This document shows positions 19,774 to 29,365 of a stretch of 64,000 nucleotides of DNA, one piece after another. The stretch comes from Glycocaulis profundi (GTDB lineage Bacteria > Pseudomonadota > Alphaproteobacteria > Caulobacterales > Maricaulaceae). Each line of letters opens with the position of its first letter. Position 1 is the first letter of the stretch. Both the position numbers and the translations under genes were made by a program. Location: NCBI GenBank assembly GCA_007050995.1, contig VJOU01000014.1:1-64000 (forward strand), read 5' to 3'. The notes below the pieces were generated by a model. The model was not told the origin of the DNA. It did no database searches and was given only the letters and a program-made list of their open reading frames with translations.

Positions 19774-21752
19774 ACCCGCTTGAGCGCCTCTTCGGCCACC
19801 GCCTCGGCGGTGATGCCGAAATGATCGTACAGCGCCTCGGCGGGGGCGGAGGCGCCGAAGCCGTCCATGCCGACGAAGCCGCCGTCCGGCCCGATCAGCG
19901 CGTCCCAGCCCCAGCGGATCGCCGCTTCCACCGCGACCTTGGGCAGGGCGGGATCGACCACGGAGTCGCGGTAGTCCTTCGACTGTTTGAGGAAGCGCTC
20001 CAGACACGGCGCGCTGACCACGCGGGCGCTCACGCCCTTGCCGCTCAGGATTTCGGCGGCCTTGACGGCCAGCTCGACCTCGGTGCCGGTGCCGATGAGG
20101 GTGACCTGAGCGTCCTTCGCCTCGCGGATCACGTAGGCGCCGCGCATGGACAGGTTCTCGGAGCCGTCGTCCTCGCGCAGGTGCGGGACCTTCTGGCGCG
20201 ACAGGGCCAGCGTGGTCGGGCCGTCCTGGCGGTCCAGCGCGCAGGCCCAGGCCTCGGCGGTCTCCAGCGCGTCGCAGGGGCGGAAGGTCTCCACATTGGG
20301 CATGGCGCGCAGGGCGGACAGGTGCTCGACTGGCTGGTGGGTCGGCCCGTCCTCGCCCAGCCCGATGGAATCGTGGGTGAACACGTAGATCACCGGCTGG
20401 TTCATCAGCCCCGACAGGCGCACCGCCGGGCGGCAGTAGTCTGAAAAGATCAGGAAGGTGCCGCCATAGGGGCGGATGCCGCCATGCAGGCTCATCCCGT
20501 TCATGGCCGCGGCCATGCCGTGCTCGCGGATGCCGTAATGGATGTAGGCGCCCGAAAAGTCGTCCGCGCTCACGACCGCCTGCGAGCCCGCCTTGGTCAG
20601 GTTCGAGCCGGTCAGGTCCGCCGAGCCGCCGATCAGGCCGGGGAAGGCGCCCGCGATGGCGTCCAGCGTCTTGCCCGAGGAGGCCCGGGTGGCCAGCGCG
20701 GGCCTGTCGGAGGCCACCGAGGCGATGTGGTCTTTGAGGGCGTTCCGCGCGGTGGCGGGGAAGGCGTCGTTCAGCTGGCCGGTGAAAGCGTCGCGGCGGG
20801 CGGATTTCGCCAGCCGGTCGTCCCACTCTTTGCGGGCGATGGCGTGGGGCGCGAAGGCGTTGCGCCAGCTCTCGGCGATCTCGGCGGGCACCTCGAACGG
20901 GGCGTGGCTCCAGCCCAGCTTCTCGCGCGCGCCCTTGATCTCGTCTTCGCCCAGCGGCGAGCCGTGCGAGCCCGCCGTCCCGGCTTTTTTCGGCGCGCCA
21001 TAGCCGATCACCGTGCGGCAGGCGATCATCACCGGGCGGTCGGAGGATTTCGCCTCTTCAAGCGCGGCGTCCACCGCCGCCATGTCGTGTCCGTCCACGG
21101 CCAGGGTCTTCCACCCGGCGGCCTCGAAGCGGGCGCGGTGGTCGGTGGATTCAGACAGGCCGGTCGAGCCGTCGATGGAGATCTCGTTGTCGTCCCACAG
21201 CACGACCAGCTTATTCAGCTTCAGGTGGCCCGCCAGCGAGATGGCCTCGTGGCTGACGCCCTCCTGCAGGTCGCCGTCCGAGGCGATGACCCAGGTGCGG
21301 TGATCGACCAGATCGTCGCCGAAGCGCGCGTTCATCAGACGCTCGCCCATCGCCATGCCCACCGCGGTCGCGATGCCCTGGCCCAGCGGGCCGGTGGTGG
21401 TCTCCACGCCCGGGCAGTGGCCGTATTCGGGATGCCCGGCGGTCTTGGAGCCCAGCTGACGGAAATTCTTCAGCTCGTCCATCGTCACGCCGTCGACACC
21501 GGCCAGATGCAGGAGCGAATAGATCAGCATCGAACCGTGGCCCGCCGACAGCACGAAGCGGTCGCGGTCCGCCCATTCAGGATCGGCGGGGTCGTATTTC
21601 ATGTGCCGGGTCCACAGCACCGTCGCGGCGTCGGCCATGCCCATGGGCATGCCCGGATGGCCCGATTTGGCTTTTTCGACCGCGTCCATCGACAGGGCGC
21701 GGATGGCGTCGGCCATGGGTTTCAGGCGGGCGGTGTCGAGGGACGGGGTCAT
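19770..21752 (-). CDS. tkt: Transketolase
   Basis: 660 aa. The thiamine pyrophosphate motif lies in IASDGDLQEGVSHE. Other signatures are KSGHPGMPMGMA, HCPGVETTTGPLGQG, and in the pyrimidine domain HYGIREHGMAAAMNG and THDSIGLGEDGPTHQP. It transfers two-carbon units in the pentose phosphate pathway. The ATG at 21752 gives the conserved start (MTPSLDTARL) with AAAGG upstream. It lies 35 bp downstream of pgi on the same strand, forming a central-carbon pair. Confidence 0.97.
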   Translation of the reverse strand: MTPSLDTARLKPMADAIRALSMDAVEKAKSGHPGMPMGMADAATVLWTRHMKYDPADPEWADRDRFVLSAGHGSMLIYSLLHLAGVDGVTMDELKNFRQLGSKTAGHPEYGHCPGVETTTGPLGQGIATAVGMAMGERLMNARFGDDLVDHRTWVIASDGDLQEGVSHEAISLAGHLKLNKLVVLWDDNEISIDGSTGLSESTDHRARFEAAGWKTLAVDGHDMAAVDAALEEAKSSDRPVMIACRTVIGYGAPKKAGTAGSHGSPLGEDEIKGAREKLGWSHAPFEVPAEIAESWRNAFAPHAIARKEWDDRLAKSARRDAFTGQLNDAFPATARNALKDHIASVASDRPALATRASSGKTLDAIAGAFPGLIGGSADLTGSNLTKAGSQAVVSADDFSGAYIHYGIREHGMAAAMNGMSLHGGIRPYGGTFLIFSDYCRPAVRLSGLMNQPVIYVFTHDSIGLGEDGPTHQPVEHLSALRAMPNVETFRPCDALETAEAWACALDRQDGPTTLALSRQKVPHLREDDGSENLSMRGAYVIREAKDAQVTLIGTGTEVELAVKAAEILSGKGVSARVVSAPCLERFLKQSKDYRDSVVDPALPKVAVEAAIRWGWDALIGPDGGFVGMDGFGASAPAEALYDHFGITAEAVAEEALKRV

Positions 21753-21787
21753 GATCGGGCCTTTCGCGCGTGAGATGCGCGCCGTTG

Positions 21788-23329
21788 TCAGCGTTGGAGA
21801 CCGAGGCGGACGAGCAGGTCGCGGGTGGACGGGTCGAGATCCGCGACATCGCCCGACAGGATCGCGCCCGCAAGCACCTTGCCCAGTTCCACGCCCCACT
21901 GGTCGAAGGGGTTGAGGCCGTAGAGCGCGCCTTCGACGAACACCTTGTGCTCGTGCAGCGCGATCAGCGCGCCCAGGGATTCCGGCGTCAGTTCCTCGAT
22001 CAGCACCGCCGAGCTCATGCGCCCGCCGGGCATGGTGCGGTGCGCGCCCAGCGCGCCTTCGCCCTCGCGGCCGTCAAGCAGGGCCGCCCCCTGCGCGGCG
22101 AGATTGGCCATCAGCGCGGTCGCGCGCTCATCGCCGGACTGCGCCATCGAGGAGATGCCGATGAAGTCCACCGGCACGTCGTCCTTGGCCTGATGCAGCC
22201 ACTGGAAGAAGGAGTGCTGGACGTCCGAGCCCCGCCCGCCCCAGACCAGCTGCCCGCCCCAGCCGGGCGGCAGGGGTTTCGCATCCGTGCTCACCGACTT
22301 GCCCAGCGATTCCATTTCGAGCTGCTGCAGGTAGAAGGGCAGCTTCTCCAGCCGGGACGAGTAGGCGGCCACGCAGCGGGCCAGTTTTCCGAGGAAGCCT
22401 CGGTTCCAGACATCGATCAGCGCCTTGGCCACGGGCAGGTTCTCCGCCCACGGCGCATCGTGGAAATGGTCGTCCATGGCCTTCGCGCCGTCGCGGAACC
22501 GGGCGAACACGTCCGGCCCCAGCGCGATCTCCAGGCACAGCCCGGCCGCCGACCACACTGAATACCGCCCGCCCACGCCTTCCTCGAAGGCGAAGACCCG
22601 GTCTTCGGAAATGCCGAAATCCCTGGCTTTCGCAGGCGCGGCGGTGGCGGCGGCGAAGCGCAGATTGGCCTTCTCCTCGCCCAGCCGCTCGGTCAGCCAG
22701 GCGCGCGCGGCCAGCGCGTTCATCAGGGTTTCCTGGGTGGTGAAGCTTTTCGAGGTCACGCACACCAGCGTGGTCTCGGGGTCCGCGCCCTCCAGCGCGT
22801 CTTCGAGATCGGCCGGGTCGAGATTGGAGACGAAGCGGATCTCCACCCCCGGCCTGCGGAAGGCCTTCAACGCGTCCCACACGAAGCGGGGGCCGAGATC
22901 CGACCCCCCGATGCCGATATTGACCACCCGCTCCACCGTGAAGCCGTCCAGGGCCTCCTCGGTGGCGCACCGGCGCGCGAACGCGGCGGTGGCGGCTTTC
23001 GCGTCGGTGATGGCGGCCTTCAGGCCCGCGTCCTCGATGCGCGCGGGATCGCGCAGGGCGGCGTGGATGGCGGGCCGGTTCTCCGTGCCGTTGACCACCC
23101 GGCCCGCGAACAGGTCCGCGCGCAGGCCCGCCAGGCCCGCCGCGTCGCAGGCCTCGAGCAGCGCGTCCCACGCCTCCTGATCGAGCCGCTGGCGGCGCGC
23201 GTCCAGCGTCACCCCGGCCGCCTCCAGAACCAGCGCCCCGTCCCGCCAGCCGTCGGCGCGGACGAGGCTCCCGAGATCGGCGTCTTTCAGGCGGGCGGCG
23301 TGGTGCGCGAGCGCGGCGCGGTCGATCAT
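21788..23329 (-). CDS. pgi: Glucose-6-phosphate isomerase
   Basis: 513 aa, slightly shorter than the common 540-550 aa enzymes. Signatures are NIGIGGSDLGP, TSKSFTTQET, GGRYSVWSAAG and the C-terminal HKVFVEGALYGLNPFDQWGVELGK block (in part). It interconverts glucose-6-phosphate and fructose-6-phosphate. The ATG at 23329 begins MIDRAAL; an in-frame extension upstream lacks family similarity. It heads the pgi-tkt pair. Confidence 0.96.
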   Translation of the reverse strand: MIDRAALAHHAARLKDADLGSLVRADGWRDGALVLEAAGVTLDARRQRLDQEAWDALLEACDAAGLAGLRADLFAGRVVNGTENRPAIHAALRDPARIEDAGLKAAITDAKAATAAFARRCATEEALDGFTVERVVNIGIGGSDLGPRFVWDALKAFRRPGVEIRFVSNLDPADLEDALEGADPETTLVCVTSKSFTTQETLMNALAARAWLTERLGEEKANLRFAAATAAPAKARDFGISEDRVFAFEEGVGGRYSVWSAAGLCLEIALGPDVFARFRDGAKAMDDHFHDAPWAENLPVAKALIDVWNRGFLGKLARCVAAYSSRLEKLPFYLQQLEMESLGKSVSTDAKPLPPGWGGQLVWGGRGSDVQHSFFQWLHQAKDDVPVDFIGISSMAQSGDERATALMANLAAQGAALLDGREGEGALGAHRTMPGGRMSSAVLIEELTPESLGALIALHEHKVFVEGALYGLNPFDQWGVELGKVLAGAILSGDVADLDPSTRDLLVRLGLQR

Positions 23330-23462
23330 GTGGCGGTGTCCCCGGGCTTCATTTGTCCGGTCAGACTTGTGCGGCGCGGGGGCGGGACGGTCAACCCGGA
23401 GCGGATGGCTTTTCACGCCTGCGCCGTTGCGCGCGGCCGCGGGCCGGGCCAGATAAGCCGCC

Positions 23463-23963
23463 ATGAGCGCCACCCCCCTGATCCGCCCCGCCACGCCCGC
23501 CGACGCCCCGGCCATCCACGCCATCTACGCGCCCATCGTGGCGGAGACGGCGATATCGCTGGAGCTGGAGGTTCCGGACGTGGCCGAGATGGCGCGCCGG
23601 ATCGCGGACATCTCGGCGGAGTTTCCCTATCTCGTCGCCGAGCTGGACGGGCAGGTCGCGGGCTATGCCTACGCGTCGCGCTTCCGCACCCGCGCGGCCT
23701 ATGACGCCAGCGTGGAGGTGACGGTCTATGTCGGAGAGGCCTGGCGCGGCCGCGGCGCGGGCCGGGCGCTCTACGCCGCCCTGTTCGAGCGTCTGGAGGC
23801 CATGGGCAGGCACGCCGCCTTCGCGGTCATCACCCTGCCCAACGACGACAGCGTCCGCCTGCACGAGGCGGCCGGCTTCGAGCCCGCGGGCGTGTGGCGC
23901 GAAGCGGGCTTCAAGTTCGGCCGCTGGCATGACGTGGGCTGCTGGCAGCGGCGGCTGGGGTGA
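23463..23963 (+). CDS. GNAT acetyltransferase, phosphinothricin N-acetyltransferase-like
   Basis: 166 aa, single GNAT domain. The acetyl-CoA loop is VYVGEAWRGRGAGRALY. IRPATPADAPAIHAIYAPIV and GYAYASRFRTRAAYDASVE match the PAT/arsinothricin acetyltransferase branch, as does the C-terminal FKFGRWHDVGCWQRRL. Such enzymes acetylate the amino group of phosphinothricin-like or methionine-sulfone-like compounds; the native substrate is uncertain. It is a single gene divergent from pgi, preceding the AT-rich fimbrial leader. Confidence 0.85.
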   Translation: MSATPLIRPATPADAPAIHAIYAPIVAETAISLELEVPDVAEMARRIADISAEFPYLVAELDGQVAGYAYASRFRTRAAYDASVEVTVYVGEAWRGRGAGRALYAALFERLEAMGRHAAFAVITLPNDDSVRLHEAAGFEPAGVWREAGFKFGRWHDVGCWQRRLG

Positions 23964-24301
23964 GGGATGGAAGTGGATTGCAACCTCGCGGCAGGAGGCG
24001 CTGTCACGGGCTGACGCGTGAAACATACTCAATATGAAGTATATGTATTATCTGAAATAATCATTTCCCATTAAAAGAGAACACCAATCTTCCGGTTGCA
24101 GATGTCTGGCAAAAACGCCTCTTAACCACTTTCATAGCTAAAAATGACTACGTAGATTAGCGAATTGCCAAAATTAATACTTTCTTAAGAGATGTTTCCA
24201 GCGAGTTAAGCCCCGTACAAAAGCGGCGGAAGGGGGGGCCCTCACCGCACAGTTCGTCTGGGCAGTTCCTCTTCGGGTCATATCCACGAGGAGACATTCC
24301 A
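23964..24301 (+). promoter_or_regulatory. AT-rich regulatory leader of the fimbrial locus
   Basis: This 338-bp gap has no ORF. From about 24020 to 24200 GC falls to roughly 35-40%, against about 69% around it. It holds several short inverted repeats: ATACT-N8-AGTAT (24025-24042), ATTAT-N5-ATAAT (24047-24061), CTACGTAG (24148-24155), TCTTAAGA (24183-24190), and CTCTTAA near 24118 matched by TTAAGAG near 24184. No unambiguous -35/-10 pair can be chosen. The ribosome site GAGGAG lies 8 nt before the pilin ATG. Confidence 0.55.
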
Positions 24302-24865
24302 ATGAAGAAGCAACTGTTCGCCGCGGCCGCCGCCGCCGCTTTCACCGCCTCGGCCGCTTTCGCCCAGGCCACCGACACCCTGATCGTCACCGTGCAGGCC
24401 GATGTCGACGAGTACTGCACCATTTCCTCCGACAGCGGCCAGTCCCTGACGGTCGACCGCGGCACCCTGAACAACCTGCCCGAGGGCCAGTGGACCAACA
24501 CCGAGAGCCAGCTCGGCCACCCGCTGACCTATCGCTGCAACGCGGCTGGCGGTTTCACCCGCACCGTGTCCTCCCAGAACGGCGGCTACCTGCACCGTGA
24601 CGGCAGCACCGGCGGCGAAGGCAACGAGATCCGCTGGGAGTTCCGTTCGGGCGGCGGCGCCGGCCTGAATGCTCTTCCCTGGGTGCACCTGGCCTCCGAC
24701 CTGCAGACCACCGTTCCCGCCGGCCGCGCCTCTGACTTCCTGGGCAACGGCCAGCGCTACACCTCGAACTACCGTGTCGAGGGCGTTCAGCGCGGAGCCG
24801 GCACCTCGGTGTTCGCGGGCGATTACAGCGACGTCGTGACCATCACGGTCGCCGGCGCGTTCTAA
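24302..24865 (+). CDS. Putative major fimbrial subunit (spore coat U/Csu-like pilin)
   Basis: 187 aa with a clear Sec signal peptide (cleavage after AFA, about residue 21). The mature protein is beta-rich with one Cys pair (Cys39, Cys79) and the C-terminal strand AGDYSDVVTITVAGAF that resembles SCPU/CsuA-type pilins. In such systems the subunit is exported, held by a chaperone and polymerised by donor-strand exchange. A strong hairpin follows, before the chaperone gene, which would give excess pilin over assembly proteins. Assignment as pilin rests on fold pattern and context. Confidence 0.72.
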   Translation: MKKQLFAAAAAAAFTASAAFAQATDTLIVTVQADVDEYCTISSDSGQSLTVDRGTLNNLPEGQWTNTESQLGHPLTYRCNAAGGFTRTVSSQNGGYLHRDGSTGGEGNEIRWEFRSGGGAGLNALPWVHLASDLQTTVPAGRASDFLGNGQRYTSNYRVEGVQRGAGTSVFAGDYSDVVTITVAGAF

Positions 24866-24885
24866 GACGCTTTTCAAGCGACTTG

Positions 24886-24927
24886 CGCGGCCCCGCCTCC
24901 CTTCAGGGGCGGGGCCGCGTTGCTTTC
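24886..24927 (+). terminator. Strong hairpin between pilin and chaperone genes
   Basis: CGCGGCCCCGCC (24886-24897) pairs perfectly with GGCGGGGCCGCG (24908-24919) across a 10-nt loop, followed by TTGCTTTC. Probably a partial terminator that sets pilin above chaperone and usher. Confidence 0.75.
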
Positions 24928-25027
24928 AGGTCCGCCGCGCGGCATGCGCATTGGCGCGGTCCGGAACATGCACGATCAGGTAAGCGGTTCTGCGTTACAT
25001 CCGCGGTCCGCAACGGGGGGAAACGCC

Positions 25028-25762
25028 ATGAAGGCCATCATGCGCACGTTCGTCATCGCCGCAGCCTCCGCCGCCAGCGTTCTGGCGGCCTGGACCGCGC
25101 ACGCCTATGAAGTCGGGCCGATGCGGATTTTCCTCGATCTCGGGGCGGGGCAGACATCCTCGGTCTTCACGATCCGCAACACGCGGGACGAAGACCTGCC
25201 CGTCGAGATGGAAGTCTATCGCAGGCTGGTGTCCGAAGATGGCGAGCAGGAGCTCGTTCCGGCTGACGATGATTTCGTGATCTTCCCGCCGCAGGTTCTC
25301 GTCGGCGGGCTGCAGAATCAGGCGGTGCGCATCCAGTACGTGGGCGATCCGGCCCCCGCCGAGAGCATCAGCTACGTGATCCAGGTCGCTGAGGTTCCGG
25401 TGGTGCCCGACGAGTTCACCGGTGTGGTGTTCGCCTACAATTTCGGCGTCTCGGTCTATGTGAGGGCGCCGGGCGCCCAGGACCGGGTCAGCTTCTCGCA
25501 GGCGGAGCGCGACGGCGACTCGCTCGTCTTCACCGTCACGAACGCCGGCGCGGACTACAATTTCCTGTCCATGCACGGGCTGGAGATCAGTGCGGGCGGC
25601 CGGCGGAGCACGCTGACGCCCGACCAGGTGGCCGAGCGCGCGGGCAATCCGATCATTCCTCCGAACGCGGCCCGCAGGTTCAGCCTCTCTCTGGACGGGC
25701 TCGAGCTCGACGATCTTCCGCAGTCGGACATCAGGGTGGCGCAGGTCCGCCGGGGGCGCTGA
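25028..25762 (+). CDS. Periplasmic fimbrial chaperone (PapD-like fold)
   Basis: 244 aa with a signal peptide ending in AHA. The N-terminal Ig domain has YEVGPMRIFLDLGAGQTSSVFTIRNTRDEDLPVEME in outline, and FVIFPPQVLVGGLQNQAVRIQYVGDP matches the chaperone edge-strand region. The second domain covers the last 100 residues. It would fold pilins in the periplasm and deliver them to the usher. The start is set by a run of six G's before AAACGCC-ATG. It is 30 bp upstream of the usher. Confidence 0.82.
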   Translation: MKAIMRTFVIAAASAASVLAAWTAHAYEVGPMRIFLDLGAGQTSSVFTIRNTRDEDLPVEMEVYRRLVSEDGEQELVPADDDFVIFPPQVLVGGLQNQAVRIQYVGDPAPAESISYVIQVAEVPVVPDEFTGVVFAYNFGVSVYVRAPGAQDRVSFSQAERDGDSLVFTVTNAGADYNFLSMHGLEISAGGRRSTLTPDQVAERAGNPIIPPNAARRFSLSLDGLELDDLPQSDIRVAQVRRGR

Positions 25763-25792
25763 CGCGCGGTTTCAGGGGCAAGGGGGGGAGCG

Positions 25793-28507
25793 GTGACCAG
25801 ATCCATCATCCGCATGAAGCGCTGGCTGCTCGCCGGCGTGGCCTGGCCGATCCTCATGGCGGGGCTTCTGCCGTTCGCCGCCAGCGCGGAACTGGCGGAG
25901 CTGCATGAGATCGCGCCCGGCGAGACGGCGTATTCCATCGCGCGTCACTACGGGGTGGAGCTCGAAGCGCTCGCCCGCGTGAACGCGCTGCGGGACCCAT
26001 CTCAGATCAAGGCCGGAGACGTCCTGTCGATCCCGTCACGGCGCGGCTCCGTGCCGTCCATTCCGGCGGCGTCCGAGCTTCCGGCCCGGCCGGGAATCCC
26101 CAAGCTGTCGCCTCGCGAACCGGGCTCGGAGACGCGGATCGCCGCGCGCAGCGCCGCGCGCCGGTCCGGCGCGGAGGCCGCCGCCGTCCAGGAGAGCCCC
26201 ACCGCGCGCCTCAGCGTGCCGGTGGTGCTGGACAATCAGCAGTTCCCGCCCGTGGCCGCGGAGATATCCACCACCGAACTCATCAACGTCTCCCCGCGGG
26301 GCCTGGCGCAGTCGCTGCAGCCGGTGCTGAGCGAACAGACGGCCCAGGCGCTCGAGGCTCTGGGCGCGGACCTGCGGCCCGCCGCGGAGCTGCAGGCGCT
26401 TGGCGTCCGGGCCAGCCTGAACACCGCCCTGCTCGCCGTGCAGGTCGATCTCGATCCGTCCGTGCGGTCCGGCACGGCGCGGTCGCTGGGCGATCTGTCC
26501 GGCAGCGTCACGGGTCCCGTGATCCTGCCTGAGCGGTTCGCGCTGGGCGTGACCGGGGCCCTGCTGGGGCGGGCGGCGGTCAATGGACCCGGCGAGGACA
26601 CCGGCACCGCGTTCGTGAACGGTTTCGCCAACGTGGGCGGCATCGACGGCGTCAATATGGAGTTCGGGGCCTTTTACGATCTGGTCCAGAACGACTTCCG
26701 CCGTGACCGGATCGTGCTGTTCCATGACGACCGCGAACGGCTGATGCGCTTCTCGGCGGGCGATCTGTCGCCCGCAGTGCCGCGTCAGGCCGGGGCTTTC
26801 GACACTCTGGGCATCGGCGTCGAGCGCCGTTACGAGACGCTGCAGCCGCGCCGCAACATCCGGCCGGCCGGACGCAGATCGTTCATTCTGGACCGTCCGG
26901 CCACGGTCGAGATCTATGTCAACGGCGCGCTCCTGAACCGGTTCGACGCGCCGGCCGGGGCGCTCAATCTCGACGACATCCCGCTCACCAGCCTGTCCAA
27001 CGAAGTGACGATCATCGTCGATGACGCGCTCGGCCGGAGGGAGCTGGACACCTTCTCGCTGGCGGCCGACGTCACCCTTCTGGCGCCGGGCCTGACGGAA
27101 TTTTCGCTGACCGGCGGCCTGCTCCGCGATTTCGCGGGCGATGGCGGGTTCAACTATTCGAGCGAGCTGGCGGCTGGCGGCTCGGTCCAGAGGGGCCTGA
27201 GCGAGAGCCTGACCGTGGGCGGACACGCCGTGATCAGCGCGGACCTCGTCAATGCCGGGGCTTCGGCCGCATTCGGCGCTCTGGGCGGCGTCGCCTCCCT
27301 GGAGGGGGCGGTCAGCAACGCCTCGGACGTCGGAGCGGGGTATTCGGTCGCCCTGGGCTTCCGCGGCGGCCCGTTCCTGGGCCCGCAGCGGTTCGACCAG
27401 CTCAGCCTCAGGGCGGAGTATTATTCAGAAGACTTCACCAGCTTCAGCGACGTTCTGGGCCTGCAGCGGCTGCAGTGGGACGTGGGGGCGACCTATAATT
27501 TCCGCCTCGACGACCGCAGCGCTCTCAATCTGGGCGGCTCCTATCTCAGGCGTTACGACGCCGCGCGGGCCGACAGCAGCGTCTTCATCGGCGTCAACCG
27601 GCGCTTCGACCTGGCCAACGTCTCGCTGACGGCCCGTTATGTGGAGCGCAGCGACGGACGCAGTGAATTCGGCGCCTTCATCTCGCTCACGCGCGCCTTC
27701 GGCGGCCGCCGCTTCGCCACGGCGACTTACGACACCATCACTGAGACGGGCCGGGTGGAATACCGCCGTACCCGCGGGCTGGACCTGCCCGAAATCGACT
27801 ACCGCATCGGCGCGGTCCGCCGTCCGGGCTCCACTGACGCCACCGCCGCGTTCGGATACGCCAACTCGCGCCTGGCATCCGAAATCCAGGTGGAGTCGAC
27901 TATCGAGGGCGATGGCGGCGACTTCATCGGCGGGCGGCTGCAGTCGGGCATCGCATTCGTCGATGGCCGCGCCGCGATCGGCCGCGATCCCGGCCAGGGC
28001 TTCTACATGTTCCGCACTCACCCCACCCTCAGGGGCGCCAGCGTGGACGTGCGCAGCGGCGCGATCGGGCGCACCCGGGGCCGGGCGGACCGGTTCGGTC
28101 CGGCCGTCGTCCCGGTCCTTCAGCCCTATCGTGACGAGCAGCTTCAGATTTTCGCCCAGAACGCCCCCATGGGCTACAATCTGGGCGATGGCCGGTACAC
28201 CGTCCTTCCCGGCGCGCGCACCGGCACGTCGATCGTGGTCGGCGAGGACGCGTTCCGCACGGCGGTGGCGTCCCTTGTGGATGCGGGCGGCGAGCCCGTC
28301 GCCCTGGCCTACGGGTCGGTCGTGAATCTGGACACCGGCGAACAGAGCGTTTTCTTCACCAACCGGACCGGCCGCGCGGCCTTCAACAATCTTTCCGCGG
28401 GCCGGCACCGGGCTGAAATCGGCGGCATCGGCGCCTTCACCTTCACCATCGCCGGGGATGACGAGGCCTTCGTCAGCCTGGGCGACATCACCTTGGAGCA
28501 GGACTGA
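25793..28507 (+). CDS. Fimbrial outer-membrane usher with N-terminal LysM domain
   Basis: 904 aa. A signal peptide ends at AASA. A LysM domain follows at about residues 38-82 (LHEIAPGETAYSIARHYGVE, then IKAGDVLSIPS), then a Pro/Arg/Ala linker. The usher N-domain is at about 130-225. The barrel is interrupted by the plug (RRSFILDRPATVEIYVNGAL ... EVTIIVDD), and C-terminal domains finish the protein. Ushers form the outer-membrane pore that polymerises pilins; LysM binds N-acetylglucosamine in peptidoglycan, so this usher may be tethered to the wall. GTG start with GGGGGGAG upstream. Its stop overlaps the next ATG by 1 nt. Confidence 0.85.
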   Translation: MTRSIIRMKRWLLAGVAWPILMAGLLPFAASAELAELHEIAPGETAYSIARHYGVELEALARVNALRDPSQIKAGDVLSIPSRRGSVPSIPAASELPARPGIPKLSPREPGSETRIAARSAARRSGAEAAAVQESPTARLSVPVVLDNQQFPPVAAEISTTELINVSPRGLAQSLQPVLSEQTAQALEALGADLRPAAELQALGVRASLNTALLAVQVDLDPSVRSGTARSLGDLSGSVTGPVILPERFALGVTGALLGRAAVNGPGEDTGTAFVNGFANVGGIDGVNMEFGAFYDLVQNDFRRDRIVLFHDDRERLMRFSAGDLSPAVPRQAGAFDTLGIGVERRYETLQPRRNIRPAGRRSFILDRPATVEIYVNGALLNRFDAPAGALNLDDIPLTSLSNEVTIIVDDALGRRELDTFSLAADVTLLAPGLTEFSLTGGLLRDFAGDGGFNYSSELAAGGSVQRGLSESLTVGGHAVISADLVNAGASAAFGALGGVASLEGAVSNASDVGAGYSVALGFRGGPFLGPQRFDQLSLRAEYYSEDFTSFSDVLGLQRLQWDVGATYNFRLDDRSALNLGGSYLRRYDAARADSSVFIGVNRRFDLANVSLTARYVERSDGRSEFGAFISLTRAFGGRRFATATYDTITETGRVEYRRTRGLDLPEIDYRIGAVRRPGSTDATAAFGYANSRLASEIQVESTIEGDGGDFIGGRLQSGIAFVDGRAAIGRDPGQGFYMFRTHPTLRGASVDVRSGAIGRTRGRADRFGPAVVPVLQPYRDEQLQIFAQNAPMGYNLGDGRYTVLPGARTGTSIVVGEDAFRTAVASLVDAGGEPVALAYGSVVNLDTGEQSVFFTNRTGRAAFNNLSAGRHRAEIGGIGAFTFTIAGDDEAFVSLGDITLEQD

Positions 28508-29361
28508 TGACCAGCGCGCTTCTCGCATTGATCGCCGCCCTCGCCGCGCAGCCTCAGAGCGGCGTCTGCGACGGGTACCCGGTGACCGCCACGATGGATT
28601 CGAGCGGGGTGTACGATCCCTCGTCGGTCTCATCCGAACCGGTCAGGCTCCGGCTGGTGGCCGGTGAACGCGGCCTGCCTGACGAGTGCGCCATGGCGCC
28701 GGTGGTCATCACCCAGTCCGGAGCGGGCGCGTTTCCCGTGGCGCTGGAGGGCGCGTCGGGGCGGCTGGACGCGCACGCGCGCTATTCCGACACCGTGACC
28801 ATGCCCGGCAACCGGCTGGAGCTTACGCTGGACGCGCGGCGCCGGCTCATCGCCGGCGAGCCGGTCCTCGTCGACATGGGTGATCTCCGTCCGGGTCAGT
28901 ATGCGGCCCCGGGCCTGTATTCGGCGCATGTCGAGATCGCGGCGGGAACCGACGTGTCGGCTCTGCCGGTGCATGTGCAGGTCATGCCCGCGCTGAGGTT
29001 CGTCGGCAGCGCTGAAAGCGGGCGTGCGGACATGAACCTGGGCAACCCCGCCACGGGCGCTCAGAGCGCCAGCACGCAGTTCATGTTCCTGACCAACACG
29101 GCGGTGGAGTTTTCGGTCCGCTCGGACAATTCAGGGGCGCTGGTCCACGAGCAGGGCCGGGGCACGGGGGAGATCGCCTACGACGCCTGGCTGAACCAGC
29201 GGCCCGTGGCGCTGGCCTCGGGCGATGCCTCGGTGACCATGACATTCAGTCCCGGCAGCATGGTGCGCTCGGGCGAGCTCCGGCTGAGCGTTCCCCAGAA
29301 CGCCAGCCTGCTCGCGGGCTCGTACCGGGACACCATCACCGTGACGATGACCCCGTTCTGA
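28507..29361 (+). CDS. Putative two-domain fimbrial tip subunit/adhesin
   Basis: 284 aa; the start overlaps the usher stop (TGATG). A weak signal peptide (MTSALLALIAALAAQ) is followed by an N-terminal beta-rich domain with Cys21 and Cys61. A second domain from about residue 160 ends in AGSYRDTITVTMTPF, the typical terminal strand of Csu-like pilins. Two pilin domains in tandem after the usher match tip adhesins such as CsuE. Identification is by architecture and position. Confidence 0.68.
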   Translation: MTSALLALIAALAAQPQSGVCDGYPVTATMDSSGVYDPSSVSSEPVRLRLVAGERGLPDECAMAPVVITQSGAGAFPVALEGASGRLDAHARYSDTVTMPGNRLELTLDARRRLIAGEPVLVDMGDLRPGQYAAPGLYSAHVEIAAGTDVSALPVHVQVMPALRFVGSAESGRADMNLGNPATGAQSASTQFMFLTNTAVEFSVRSDNSGALVHEQGRGTGEIAYDAWLNQRPVALASGDASVTMTFSPGSMVRSGELRLSVPQNASLLAGSYRDTITVTMTPF

Positions 29362-29365
29362 GGCT

